Position numbers and translations under genes: made by a program. A stretch of DNA of 64,000 bases from the NCBI RefSeq assembly GCF_026241165.1, contig NZ_JAPFQN010000003.1:1-64000 (forward strand). The letters run 5' to 3'. This DNA comes from Mangrovivirga halotolerans. GTDB lineage: Bacteria > Bacteroidota > Bacteroidia > Cytophagales > Cyclobacteriaceae. Shown here piece by piece: positions 1 through 8,063 of the stretch; positions within the stretch are counted from its first letter, which is position 1, and each line of letters opens with the position of its first letter. The notes beneath the pieces were generated by a model, which was given only the letters and a program-made list of their open reading frames with translations, ran no database searches and was not told where the DNA came from.

Positions 1-70
1 CGAACAAAGAAGTTAAGCCCCTCAGCGCTGATGGTACTGCAGTTAAATGTGGGAGAGTAGGTCATCGCCA
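1..70 (+). rRNA. rrf: 5S ribosomal RNA, 3' part (cut by window start)
   Basis: The first ~70 bases match the 3' two thirds of a bacterial 5S rRNA: the GAAGTTAAGCCCCTCAGCGC segment of the loop C/helix III region, then GATGGTACTGC, and the closing TGGGAGAGTAGGTCATCGCC. The 5' part lies outside the window, so an rRNA operon probably ends here. The exact 3' end is uncertain by a few bases. A strong terminator follows at 84-116. Confidence 0.93.
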
Positions 71-83
71 TTTTATTATTATA

Positions 84-116
84 ACCCTGACATCGTTAGA
101 TCGTCAGGGTTTTTTT
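84..116 (+). terminator. Rho-independent terminator of the rRNA operon
   Basis: The arms ACCCTGAC (84-91) and GTCAGGGT (103-110) form an 8-bp stem, extendable inward, followed by a run of seven T. It lies directly after the 5S rRNA and fits the end of the rRNA transcript. Confidence 0.9.
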
Positions 117-381
117 ATGGCTGAACCCTACTAAGACAACTGCCCCTCCACACTCACTCTCACTCCATAGTCCTGCACTCTTCAATCTAAGTTCTTCTTT
201 CACTCTCACTCTTTTCATTCTTCATTACCTTTCCCATTATCATAAAGAATTTCGAAATTAGAATTTGTTTATCCCTTATCATTAATTAGCTTAACAGTTT
301 ATATTCAACCAAATTAGATTCAATTTCAACAATCTTTTATAAGGGTATTGGATCTAGAGCTAATTTTATCTAAAGGCTAAT

Positions 382-1407
382 ATGAAAAAATGGATTTACG
401 TTTTTCTTGCTCTTGTCATTTATTTCATTGTTGTGAGTGTTTTAACTCTTTTTGAGAGTAATGCAGATGGTTCGAATATCAAATCATTTTCAGATGCACT
501 GTGGTACTCTATAGTAACCCTAACTACTGTGGGATATGGAGATCTTTATCCGGTAACTCCGATGGGTAAAATAGTTGGATTACTGATTATCATAAGTAGC
601 GTGGGAGTTCTTGGGTATGTAATAGGTGAGATAATGGCTAAAATTAATGACTATATGGAAAAGAAAAATCAAGGTTATTGGGGTACAGATTTTACTGATC
701 ATTATGTGATGATTGGATGGAATGAATTTGGTCGTTCAGTTGCGCAGCAAATTCTTAATTCAGGCAAAAAAATTGCAATTGTAGTCGATTCTAAAGAAAA
801 ACTTGATCTAATCAAATCCATTTTTGAAACTGATAATTGTTTTGTTTTATATTCTGACATTCAAAACTATGATAGTTTTAAAAAAGTAAACATTGAAAAA
901 GCAAAGAGTATTTTTGTAAACCTTTCTGATGACACGGAGACTTTAGTTTTTATATTAAATCTTAAGAAAAAATATTCTAACCTTTCATTTATCGCTACCT
1001 GTAAAAATGCCAGTCTGAAGGATACTTTTATGAGTGCTGGTGTAAACTACGTAGTTCCTCAATCAGAAGTGGCTTCAAGATTGGTTGCTAGTTACATTTT
1101 CGAACCTCAGGTTGCTGAATACACAGAGGATTTAATCACAACTAGTAAAAGTGATTTAGAAAGTGATATTCAGCAATATCGAATTATTGATTCTAACGAA
1201 TTTGCCAATAAAGAATATTTAGAAATATTTTATGAGATCAAACAACGCTTCAATGCTGTCGCTATTGGATTGGTTTCAGGTCAAGGTCTGCTTAAGAACC
1301 CTGATAATGATCATCTAGTTAAATCCGGTGATTATTTGATCCTTATTTCTGCCGGAAAGGTTAAATCTGAACTAGAAAAGTTCTTTGGAGTTCTTGAGGG
1401 ACAATAA
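382..1407 (+). CDS. Potassium channel with RCK (TrkA-N/TrkA-C) domains
   Basis: Inner-membrane K+ channel subunit, 341 aa. Residues 1-25 form the first membrane helix, a pore loop carries the K+ selectivity filter TTVGYGD (residues 48-54), and a second helix spans about 63-88; this is the two-helix KcsA/MthK layout. From about residue 107 a Rossmann-type RCK_N domain begins (YVMIGWNEFGRSV, a variant of the GxGxxG nucleotide loop), and the last ~80 residues look like RCK_C. In this family four subunits form the pore and the RCK ring gates it on ligand binding (Ca2+ or nucleotide in relatives); the ligand here cannot be read. It stands alone behind the rRNA operon. Family call is firm, gating ligand unknown. 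Confidence 0.93.
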   Translation: MKKWIYVFLALVIYFIVVSVLTLFESNADGSNIKSFSDALWYSIVTLTTVGYGDLYPVTPMGKIVGLLIIISSVGVLGYVIGEIMAKINDYMEKKNQGYWGTDFTDHYVMIGWNEFGRSVAQQILNSGKKIAIVVDSKEKLDLIKSIFETDNCFVLYSDIQNYDSFKKVNIEKAKSIFVNLSDDTETLVFILNLKKKYSNLSFIATCKNASLKDTFMSAGVNYVVPQSEVASRLVASYIFEPQVAEYTEDLITTSKSDLESDIQQYRIIDSNEFANKEYLEIFYEIKQRFNAVAIGLVSGQGLLKNPDNDHLVKSGDYLILISAGKVKSELEKFFGVLEGQ

Positions 1408-1553
1408 ATAATCTCAAATAAGTTTTATTGAATCTCTTCTTAAATTGTATGTAATTATTGTAATTAATTATATAGATTTTTTGATAAACGGTATGGTAAT
1501 TGAGGTTTTTATTAGTGAAATTGCTTTTATTAAATTTTAATCACTATCAACCA

Positions 1554-2870
1554 ATGACCAACTTTAAATTACTTTCTGATAAAGCTTTTGTCTTTTTATT
1601 AGCTCTTATAATAATAAGCACTTCTTGTAGAGAAGATGAAGTAGTTAAGATTAAACCTAAAATAGCAGGTGTAAGATCAATCAATTCGGATTATATCTTG
1701 CCTTATGAATTGATTACAGTTACTGGCCAGGGATTTACAGAATCAACTATTTTCTTATTAAATGACCTTGAAATACCGGTTGCTGAATTTGTGTCTTCTA
1801 CAATGGTGAAAATTAATATACCTCAAAATGCGAGTACTGGATATTTGAAAGTAAAAGGACAAGAATCTGAATATGGCTATTCAGTAAAAATAAGAGATGT
1901 AGGTTGGAATAAGGTTTCGGGACTTCAAAATGCATACATAGAAGGATTGACATTCGTTCCCGGAAATCGTCAAATTGGCTTTTTATACGGAAGAGAATTG
2001 TATAAGACTATAAACGGAGGATTAAACTGGTCAAAAATAAGTTCACCAACTTTGAGTGGTAATCCAATTAAAGAGGTTGTAGCTGCTTCTGAAGAGGTTT
2101 TATTTTTATATAGCAATGTGGTACAATCTAAATTTGCCAAAAGTACCGATAGCGGGTTAAGTTGGGATTTAGTTTCTTTTCCATTAGAAAATTATGAAGT
2201 CATAGATCTTTCTTTTAAAAATGAGAATGAAGGGTTTGCATTTGTAGAAACCTGGGATGAAAATGAGTTATATTTTAAAGTTTATCATACAATTAATGGA
2301 GGGGATTCTTGGCAATTAATTCCTGGTACTCCCGAAATAGCACTAGGTAGTTCTAAGTTTAGTAATTCAGGAGAATTAAATTGGTTGGTTAGTGATTACT
2401 ACCAAAAATCCTATGAAATTCTCTCTGACACATCTTATTATATCAATTTACCCAGGCTTATCAGAGATGATGCTCCTGTGATTATAACTGAGAATAGTTC
2501 ATTTGCTGCAGGGTATCCTGGAAATTACTCAATGAAAGCTCCTTTAGCTGGCTTTGATGAATGGATTTCTTCAGACCCATGTGTGATATGGAAATCTGAA
2601 GACAAAGGGGTTAGCTGGAATAAGGCCGTCGATATTTCCGGTTTGTTTATTGGAGAAAACCTTGAGGTAATGGATTATTACGATGGTAAAGTTGTGGGGC
2701 TTACTTCTTCTATGCAATTAGTCGAATATGATAATAATGCAGATAATTATATTTTAAGAAAACTAGATCTACAGGATTTTTTCTTTAATTCTGGAATGGA
2801 TTTTCATATAAATGGAAATAACGATTATGTTTTATTTGCAAGTGGTAATATCTATATAAAACAGAACTAA
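1554..2870 (+). CDS. Lipoprotein with TIG domain and BNR/Asp-box repeats
   Basis: Secreted lipoprotein of 438 aa from the ATG at 1554; an upstream in-frame TTG at 1500 would add 18 residues before the signal peptide and is unlikely. The signal peptide ends in a lipobox (IISTSC, Cys25). An IPT/TIG immunoglobulin-like fold follows (about residues 35-110). The rest looks like a beta propeller of sialidase/YCF48 type, with four Asp-box-like motifs: INGGLNW, TDSGLSW, INGGDSW and EDKGVSW. Such proteins sit on the cell surface and bind glycans or other ligands; no catalytic residues are evident. It is followed by its own terminator. The function is not known beyond fold and location. Confidence 0.82.
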   Translation: MTNFKLLSDKAFVFLLALIIISTSCREDEVVKIKPKIAGVRSINSDYILPYELITVTGQGFTESTIFLLNDLEIPVAEFVSSTMVKINIPQNASTGYLKVKGQESEYGYSVKIRDVGWNKVSGLQNAYIEGLTFVPGNRQIGFLYGRELYKTINGGLNWSKISSPTLSGNPIKEVVAASEEVLFLYSNVVQSKFAKSTDSGLSWDLVSFPLENYEVIDLSFKNENEGFAFVETWDENELYFKVYHTINGGDSWQLIPGTPEIALGSSKFSNSGELNWLVSDYYQKSYEILSDTSYYINLPRLIRDDAPVIITENSSFAAGYPGNYSMKAPLAGFDEWISSDPCVIWKSEDKGVSWNKAVDISGLFIGENLEVMDYYDGKVVGLTSSMQLVEYDNNADNYILRKLDLQDFFFNSGMDFHINGNNDYVLFASGNIYIKQN

Positions 2871-2880
2871 TTATTTTATC

Positions 2881-2908
2881 AGATCCCGTTAATTTACGGG
2901 ATCTTTTA
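2881..2908 (+). terminator. Rho-independent terminator
   Basis: AGATCCCGT (2881-2889) pairs with ACGGGATCT (2896-2904) around a six-base loop and is followed by TTTT. It lies between the BNR lipoprotein gene and the pentapeptide-repeat gene. Confidence 0.85.
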
Positions 2909-2925
2909 ATTTTATATCAATACCA

Positions 2926-3480
2926 ATGAAATACTTCGAGGGACAAGATTTTTCAAGTAAAACTGAAATCTATGCTGGTGAATATGAAAATTGTACTTTC
3001 AAAGGTTGTATGTTGGCAGAACAAAACCTGAAGGATTATAAATTTATTGACTGTGAATTTATAGATTCCGATCTCAGTAATATTAACACGGGTAATACTT
3101 CCTTTCAAAATGTTCTTTTTCAAGGCTGTAAAATGTTAGGAATCAGGTTCGATTACTGTAATTCTTTTCTACTTTCTGTAAAATTCGAAAATTGCCAGTT
3201 GAACTTTTCTTCTTATTATGCCTTGTCACTTGAAAATTTTCAAGCGACAGATTGTGATCTAAGTGAGGTTGATTTTACAGACTCCTGCCTCGCAAAAAGT
3301 TGCTTTATAAACTGCAAATTAAATGGAGCGACCTTTGATAATTGTGATCTTAGGAATTCTGATTTTTCATCAGCCTCAGGATATTCAATCGATCCTGAAA
3401 AAAATAAGATCCAGGGATGTAAATTTTCTTTCATGGGTTTACCAGGATTATTGGATAAATACCAAATAGAAATAGTTTAA
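2926..3480 (+). CDS. Pentapeptide repeat protein (Qnr-like overall form)
   Basis: Cytoplasmic 184-aa protein without signal peptide. Most of it is made of five-residue repeats of A(D/N)LxX type with Phe or Leu at the centre (for example CTFKGC, CEFIDSDLSNIN, CDLSEVDFTDSCL, CKLNGATFDNCDL), which fold as a right-handed quadrilateral beta helix. A short tail after residue 155 (GCKFSFMGLPGLLDKYQIEI) resembles the C-terminal segment seen in Qnr-like chromosomal pentapeptide proteins. Relatives of that type mimic DNA and bind gyrase, but most pentapeptide proteins have no known role, so gyrase protection is only a possibility. Monocistronic between terminator and next gene. Confidence 0.85.
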   Translation: MKYFEGQDFSSKTEIYAGEYENCTFKGCMLAEQNLKDYKFIDCEFIDSDLSNINTGNTSFQNVLFQGCKMLGIRFDYCNSFLLSVKFENCQLNFSSYYALSLENFQATDCDLSEVDFTDSCLAKSCFINCKLNGATFDNCDLRNSDFSSASGYSIDPEKNKIQGCKFSFMGLPGLLDKYQIEIV

Positions 3481-3551
3481 ACCTGAAATAGATTTATTTT
3501 TTTTAAATTTTATTAATAGTTAACTTATAAGAATAACTTTCATTTATTCTT

Positions 3552-4676
3552 ATGAGCAAAATAAACAGACGCGATTGGCTCAAAAGCTCAAGTCTGATAG
3601 GAGCCGCAGCCTTTCTTGGACAATACCCTTCCCTGGGTAATAATTCATCGAGTGAAAACATAGCAAAAGCTAATAATTCAGAAGGGATAATCAGGTTAAG
3701 TTCAAATGAGAATGCCTACGGTCCTTCAAAAGTAGTTAGAAAGGCAGTAATTGATTCATTTGACGATGGTTGCAGATATCCATGGGCTTATATTAAAAAA
3801 TTAAGTGAGAAAATAGCTGAGAAAGAAGGGGTTACTCCTGACCATCTGGTTATTACTGGTGGCTCTACTGAGGGCTTGAAAGCTACTGGGGCAGTATATG
3901 GTATGTATGGAGGGGAGATTTTGGCTCCAAAACCTACCTTTCTTGCAATGATGGATTATTCAAAACTATTCGGAGGGAGAGTAAACTGGGTGGATGTTGA
4001 TCAAAATATGGGTATTGATCTTGATCAAATGAAGAAAAGAATAAACCCTCGAACAAACCTCATTTTTCTATGTAATCCAAATAATCCTACTTCTACCCTC
4101 CTACCTTCAGGAAAATTGAGGCAATTCTGTGAAGAAGTTTCAGAAGATACAATCATTTTTTCAGATGAAGCTTATTATGATTTTATTGAAGAAGAAAATT
4201 ACCCTTCAATGGTAGAATTGGTTAAAGAAGATAAAAATGTTATTGTTTCGAGAACTTTCAGCAAGGTATATGGACTAGCTGGATTCAGAATTGGTTACCT
4301 TATTGCCAGGCCTGATATTGCCTCACGTTTAAGAGAACACTTAATGGCTTTTACAAATGTTCCTGCTATTAAGGCTGCAGAGGCTGCAATTGAAGATCAA
4401 GATTTTTATCAGTTGTCTTTAGATAAAAACAGGGAAGCTAAAACAATGATATATAAAACTCTCGATGATCTGGGATTGGAGTATGTTAATTCGCATACGA
4501 ATTTTGTTTTCTTCAAATCCGGCAGGCATATAGATGAGCTGGGAAAACAATTTATTGATAAAGGAATTCTGATAGGAAGACCATTTCCTCCCTTTTATGA
4601 CTGGTGCAGAATAAGTACCGGAAAGATTGAGGACACTAAAAAGTTTTGTGATGAATTAAAAAGTGTGTTAGGTTAA
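3552..4676 (+). CDS. Exported pyridoxal-phosphate aminotransferase, HisC-like (class I/II)
   Basis: 374-aa fold-type I PLP enzyme related to histidinol-phosphate aminotransferase. The core shows ITGGSTEG (cofactor phosphate loop), NPNNPT (residues 175-180), SDEAYYDF with Asp205 for the pyridine nitrogen, and SRTFSKVYGLAGFRIGY with Lys238 as the Schiff-base lysine. The N-terminus begins MSKINRRDWLKSSSLIGAAA, a twin-arginine (Tat) signal, so the folded holoenzyme is probably exported to the periplasm. That is not where histidine synthesis happens, so the substrate is likely another amino acid or amine. It stands alone with 70-90 bp on each side. Confidence 0.87.
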   Translation: MSKINRRDWLKSSSLIGAAAFLGQYPSLGNNSSSENIAKANNSEGIIRLSSNENAYGPSKVVRKAVIDSFDDGCRYPWAYIKKLSEKIAEKEGVTPDHLVITGGSTEGLKATGAVYGMYGGEILAPKPTFLAMMDYSKLFGGRVNWVDVDQNMGIDLDQMKKRINPRTNLIFLCNPNNPTSTLLPSGKLRQFCEEVSEDTIIFSDEAYYDFIEEENYPSMVELVKEDKNVIVSRTFSKVYGLAGFRIGYLIARPDIASRLREHLMAFTNVPAIKAAEAAIEDQDFYQLSLDKNREAKTMIYKTLDDLGLEYVNSHTNFVFFKSGRHIDELGKQFIDKGILIGRPFPPFYDWCRISTGKIEDTKKFCDELKSVLG

Positions 4677-4768
4677 AATCACCTGGAGTCTTTTATGCTA
4701 GATTTTTATACACTTAAAAGGATTAATGATTAAATTATATAACCCATTGAGTTCAAACCATCGGAGCC

Positions 4769-6313
4769 ATGAATAGAATTAAATTATTATCTGCTTTATT
4801 AATATCATTTACTCTCTTTCTTTCTTGTCAAAATCAGGATAATAATCATCAGGAATATTCACTGGGACAGGTAGAGTTAGATGTCACCGGTGAAAAGTAT
4901 GCTTCACAGATGTTTATTAAAGGGTTGCTTTTGCTACATAGCTTTGAATATGTTGATGCCAGGGAACAGTTTATTGAAGTTCAGAAAGAAGATCCAAATT
5001 TATTAATGGCTTATTGGGGTGAAGCAATGACTTATAATCATACTCTATGGCGTAATCAGGATTACGAAGCAGGATCTGAGGCAATATCAAAAGCTTTAAA
5101 AAATGAGAATTTCCAGTCATTAACGGAACTTGAAAAAGATTTTATCACTTCAGTTGGTGTTTTATACAGATCGGGAAATAGTAAAGCCGAAAGAGATGAA
5201 TTATACTCAGAGTATTTGCAAAAGATGACTGAGAAGTATCCTGGAAATCAGGAAGTAGCCTCATTTTATTCATTATCACTTTTAGGCAAAGTTAAAACTG
5301 TAAGAAACTATGAGGTTTTTGGTCAGGCAGCTGAAATTGCAAAAGAGGTGTTGAAAGAAAATCCCCGGCATCCTGGAGCGTTACATTATTTGATTCATTC
5401 ATATGATGATCCGGATCATGCCCGCTTAGCTATAGAAGCAGCCAACAGCTATGGTAAAATAGCTCCTGATGCCGCCCATGCATTGCATATGCCTTCCCAT
5501 ATTTATGTTGCCATGGGAATGTGGGATGCCGTAGTTGAAGCGAATGAAAGATCTTACCAGGCAAGCGTTGATAGAAAACTAAGAAAAGATCTAGATAATG
5601 ACGCAAGAGGCTACCATTCATACCATTGGCTACAGTATGGATATCTGCAACAGGGAAAAGAAGATAAAGCTAAAGAAATGGTAGAAAACATGGCCTTGTA
5701 CACTAAAGAAAAACCCTCAGTCAGGGCAAGGGCTCACTTAGTTTACTTAAAAGGAACTTACCTGGTTGAAACTGAAAACTGGGATTCTGATATCGCAGAT
5801 ATACATATTGAAACTGAAGGATTAAATATTTCTGAACGCGCTCAATATGATTTTATTGAAGGAATGAAAGCGTATAAAAACAAAAGTAGACAAACTCTGG
5901 AAGCAGTCATTAATTTAATGCAAAATCAGATTAATGAAGAAAAAGTGAAAGTTAATGATACAGGGGTGACGATTTGTAGTGGAGAAAGTAGTGATATGGT
6001 AAGACAAAGTGATGTTGATGCAGCCAGGTCTATGGAATTTCAATTAAGAGCATTATTGGCAAAGCTGGATGGAGATCTTGAAAAGACTGAGAAACATCTT
6101 TTAAAAGCTGTCGAATTAGAAGAAAAGGCCGGGTATAACTACGGGCCTCCTGTAATACAAAAACCATCGCATGAAATGCTTGCTGATTGGTTAGTAGAAC
6201 AAAAAAGAATTGATGAAGCGTTTTTATATTATGAACAAACTTTAAAGAGACATCCAAACCGAATGAAAACTGTAAATTCTCAGCAAAAACTTGGTTACAT
6301 CAAAACCATGTGA
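4769..6313 (+). CDS. Tetratricopeptide-repeat lipoprotein
   Basis: 514-aa envelope lipoprotein: a short basic N-terminus, a hydrophobic stretch, and a lipobox ending in Cys at about residue 20 (LFLSC). The mature part is all helical with TPR-type pairs, for example around residues 45-75 (QMFIKGLLLLHSFEYVDARE) and 200-290, where HYLIHSYDDPDHA and HMPSHIYVAMGMWDAVVEAN occur. The latter motif is typical of a conserved bacterial TPR family of unknown role. Two more TPR-like pairs lie in the C-terminal 120 residues. Probably a protein-interaction scaffold. It ends before a strong terminator at 6372. Confidence 0.82.
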   Translation: MNRIKLLSALLISFTLFLSCQNQDNNHQEYSLGQVELDVTGEKYASQMFIKGLLLLHSFEYVDAREQFIEVQKEDPNLLMAYWGEAMTYNHTLWRNQDYEAGSEAISKALKNENFQSLTELEKDFITSVGVLYRSGNSKAERDELYSEYLQKMTEKYPGNQEVASFYSLSLLGKVKTVRNYEVFGQAAEIAKEVLKENPRHPGALHYLIHSYDDPDHARLAIEAANSYGKIAPDAAHALHMPSHIYVAMGMWDAVVEANERSYQASVDRKLRKDLDNDARGYHSYHWLQYGYLQQGKEDKAKEMVENMALYTKEKPSVRARAHLVYLKGTYLVETENWDSDIADIHIETEGLNISERAQYDFIEGMKAYKNKSRQTLEAVINLMQNQINEEKVKVNDTGVTICSGESSDMVRQSDVDAARSMEFQLRALLAKLDGDLEKTEKHLLKAVELEEKAGYNYGPPVIQKPSHEMLADWLVEQKRIDEAFLYYEQTLKRHPNRMKTVNSQQKLGYIKTM

Positions 6314-6371
6314 ATGCTGTTTACGTAGTAATAATATAAGCCGATGTTAAAGTAATTTTAAACATCTGGAT

Positions 6372-6397
6372 AAGGCCGGTAAGACCGGCCTTTTTTT
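6372..6397 (+). terminator. Rho-independent terminator
   Basis: AAGGCCGGT (6372-6380) and ACCGGCCTT (6384-6392) form a GC-rich 9-bp stem with a three-base loop, followed by TTTTTTT. It separates the TPR lipoprotein from the amylase control region. Confidence 0.93.
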
Positions 6398-6455
6398 GTG
6401 CAAACCTTTTTGATGAAGCTTAATTTTTGTGTTGCCCTTTTTTCTGTAGTTTCTT

Positions 6456-6479
6456 GCAATCGTTTGTGCTAACGTTTGC
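6456..6479. promoter_or_regulatory. Tandem LacI-family operator-like sites upstream of the alpha-amylase
   Basis: Two adjacent 12-mers, GCAATCGTTTGT (6456-6467) and GCTAACGTTTGC (6468-6479), match the palindrome GCAAACGTTTGC at 10 and 11 of 12 positions. That palindrome is the type of site bound by LacI/GalR-family regulators, including sugar-polymer regulators. They end 75 bp before the amylase start codon, a normal position for an operator or activator site. No LacI-family gene is in the window, so the link to a regulator is inferred. Confidence 0.5.
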
Positions 6480-6554
6480 GCACATTTCTTTTTTCTTTTC
6501 TATTGTAAATGTCTGATTTATAGTTAGTTTAGGTTAAAACCAAAACTAAATATT

Positions 6555-7937
6555 ATGTTTACCCAAATTAAACATGGCGCATTTTTATGCGTAACAGGAT
6601 TGCTGTTTGCCTGCTCAGATGTGGATGAACAGTCTTTAAAACCAAAACATCAGGATGTTATAGAAGTGACTCCCTCACACCCGGAAACAGAAAGTCAGGC
6701 TGGCTTAGGAGGTGGTGTCATAATGCAGGCTTTTTACTGGGATGTCCCTGCCGGAGGTAATTGGTATAATACTATTAAAAGTAAAATTGCTGATTGGGAT
6801 GCAGCAGGAATAAGTGCTATTTGGCTACCCCCTGTATCAAAAGCCATGAATGGTCCATATTCGATGGGATATGATCCATTTGATTATTTTGATCTGGGAG
6901 AATACAACCAGATGGGGTCTGTCGAAACCAGGTTTGGATCTAAGAATGAATTAATTAGCCTGATAAATACTGCGCATAATCAAAATATACAGGTGTATGC
7001 GGATATAGTTATTAACCACAATAGCGGTGCGCAATCGGAATTTAATCCATATACCGGAACTTATACTTATACTGATTTTAACCCTGCTTCAGGAAAGTTT
7101 TATCGCTCAGCCAGTGACTTCCACCCTAATAATTATGTATATCAAGATGAAGGAGTCTTTGGTGGTTTTCCGGATTTAAGCCATTCTGTTCCATATGTTC
7201 AGGGATGGTTATGGAAAAACAGTAATAGCGTTGCGAAATATTATAAAAATGTGATTGGCTTTGATGGCTGGAGGTTTGATTATGTTAAAGGCTTCGGAGG
7301 CTGGGTAGTTAAAGACTGGGTCGATGAAGTCGGTGGTTTTGCAGTAGGAGAAAACTGGGATGGAAATGCTAATACGCTACAAAATTGGGTTAATAGTACC
7401 AGCAGAAGGGCTTCAGCATTTGATTTTGCCTGCTATTATAAGTTGGATGAGGCTTTCGATGGGAATGATTTGACAAAATTAAACGATGATATGCTTTGGA
7501 AGCGAGATCCTTCAAAAGCTGTAACCTTTGTTGCTAATCACGATACAGATATAATCTGGGATAAGATGCATTCTTATGCATATATACTGACTCATGAAGG
7601 TTATCCAACTATATTTTACAGGGATTATGAAGAATGGCTTGATAAAGACAAACTCAATAACCTGATTTGGATCCATCGAAATCTTGCAGTTGGTAATACC
7701 AGTATTTTATTTTCAGATAAGGATGAGTACATCGCAAGGAGGAACGGAAATCCTGGAATAGTAGTTTATCTTAATGATTCCGGAGCATGGGTTGAAAGAT
7801 GGGTACAAACAAACTGGAATTCGATAAGAATTAAGGATTACACAGGTAATTCAGGATGGCAACCTGTCACTCAGGGTAATGGATGGGTTAAAATCCAATG
7901 CCCTCCTAATAGTTATTCAGTTTGGAGTCCAAATTGA
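6555..7937 (+). CDS. Secreted alpha-amylase, GH13 (GH13_7, archaeal-like)
   Basis: 460-aa starch-degrading endo-enzyme, exported as a lipoprotein (lipobox LLFAC, Cys20). After a ~25-residue linker the (beta/alpha)8 barrel carries all four GH13 regions: DIVINH (150-155), GWRFD with the nucleophile Asp242, VGE with the acid/base Glu266, and FVANHD with Asp330. A C-terminal beta domain ends the protein (YSVWSPN). The core ([64 protein letters not shown]) is close to the alpha-amylases of Pyrococcus/Thermococcus as I remember them. Hydrolyses alpha-1,4 glucans at the cell surface. Two operator-like sites lie upstream; a terminator follows. Confidence 0.95.
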   Translation: MFTQIKHGAFLCVTGLLFACSDVDEQSLKPKHQDVIEVTPSHPETESQAGLGGGVIMQAFYWDVPAGGNWYNTIKSKIADWDAAGISAIWLPPVSKAMNGPYSMGYDPFDYFDLGEYNQMGSVETRFGSKNELISLINTAHNQNIQVYADIVINHNSGAQSEFNPYTGTYTYTDFNPASGKFYRSASDFHPNNYVYQDEGVFGGFPDLSHSVPYVQGWLWKNSNSVAKYYKNVIGFDGWRFDYVKGFGGWVVKDWVDEVGGFAVGENWDGNANTLQNWVNSTSRRASAFDFACYYKLDEAFDGNDLTKLNDDMLWKRDPSKAVTFVANHDTDIIWDKMHSYAYILTHEGYPTIFYRDYEEWLDKDKLNNLIWIHRNLAVGNTSILFSDKDEYIARRNGNPGIVVYLNDSGAWVERWVQTNWNSIRIKDYTGNSGWQPVTQGNGWVKIQCPPNSYSVWSPN

Positions 7938-7964
7938 AATAACATGATTTAGGTTATATTATCT

Positions 7965-7990
7965 GGGCCGGCACATGTCGGTCCTTTTTT
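7965..7990 (+). terminator. Rho-independent terminator after the amylase
   Basis: GGGCCG (7965-7970) pairs with CGGTCC (7979-7984), including one G-T pair, and is followed by TTTTTT. It isolates the amylase as a single-gene unit. Confidence 0.75.
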
Positions 7991-8063
7991 AATTAATAGT
8001 TATAAATAATCCAATGGACTTATTAAATTGATTAAGAGTCAAACAATTAATCTAAACCTTGCC

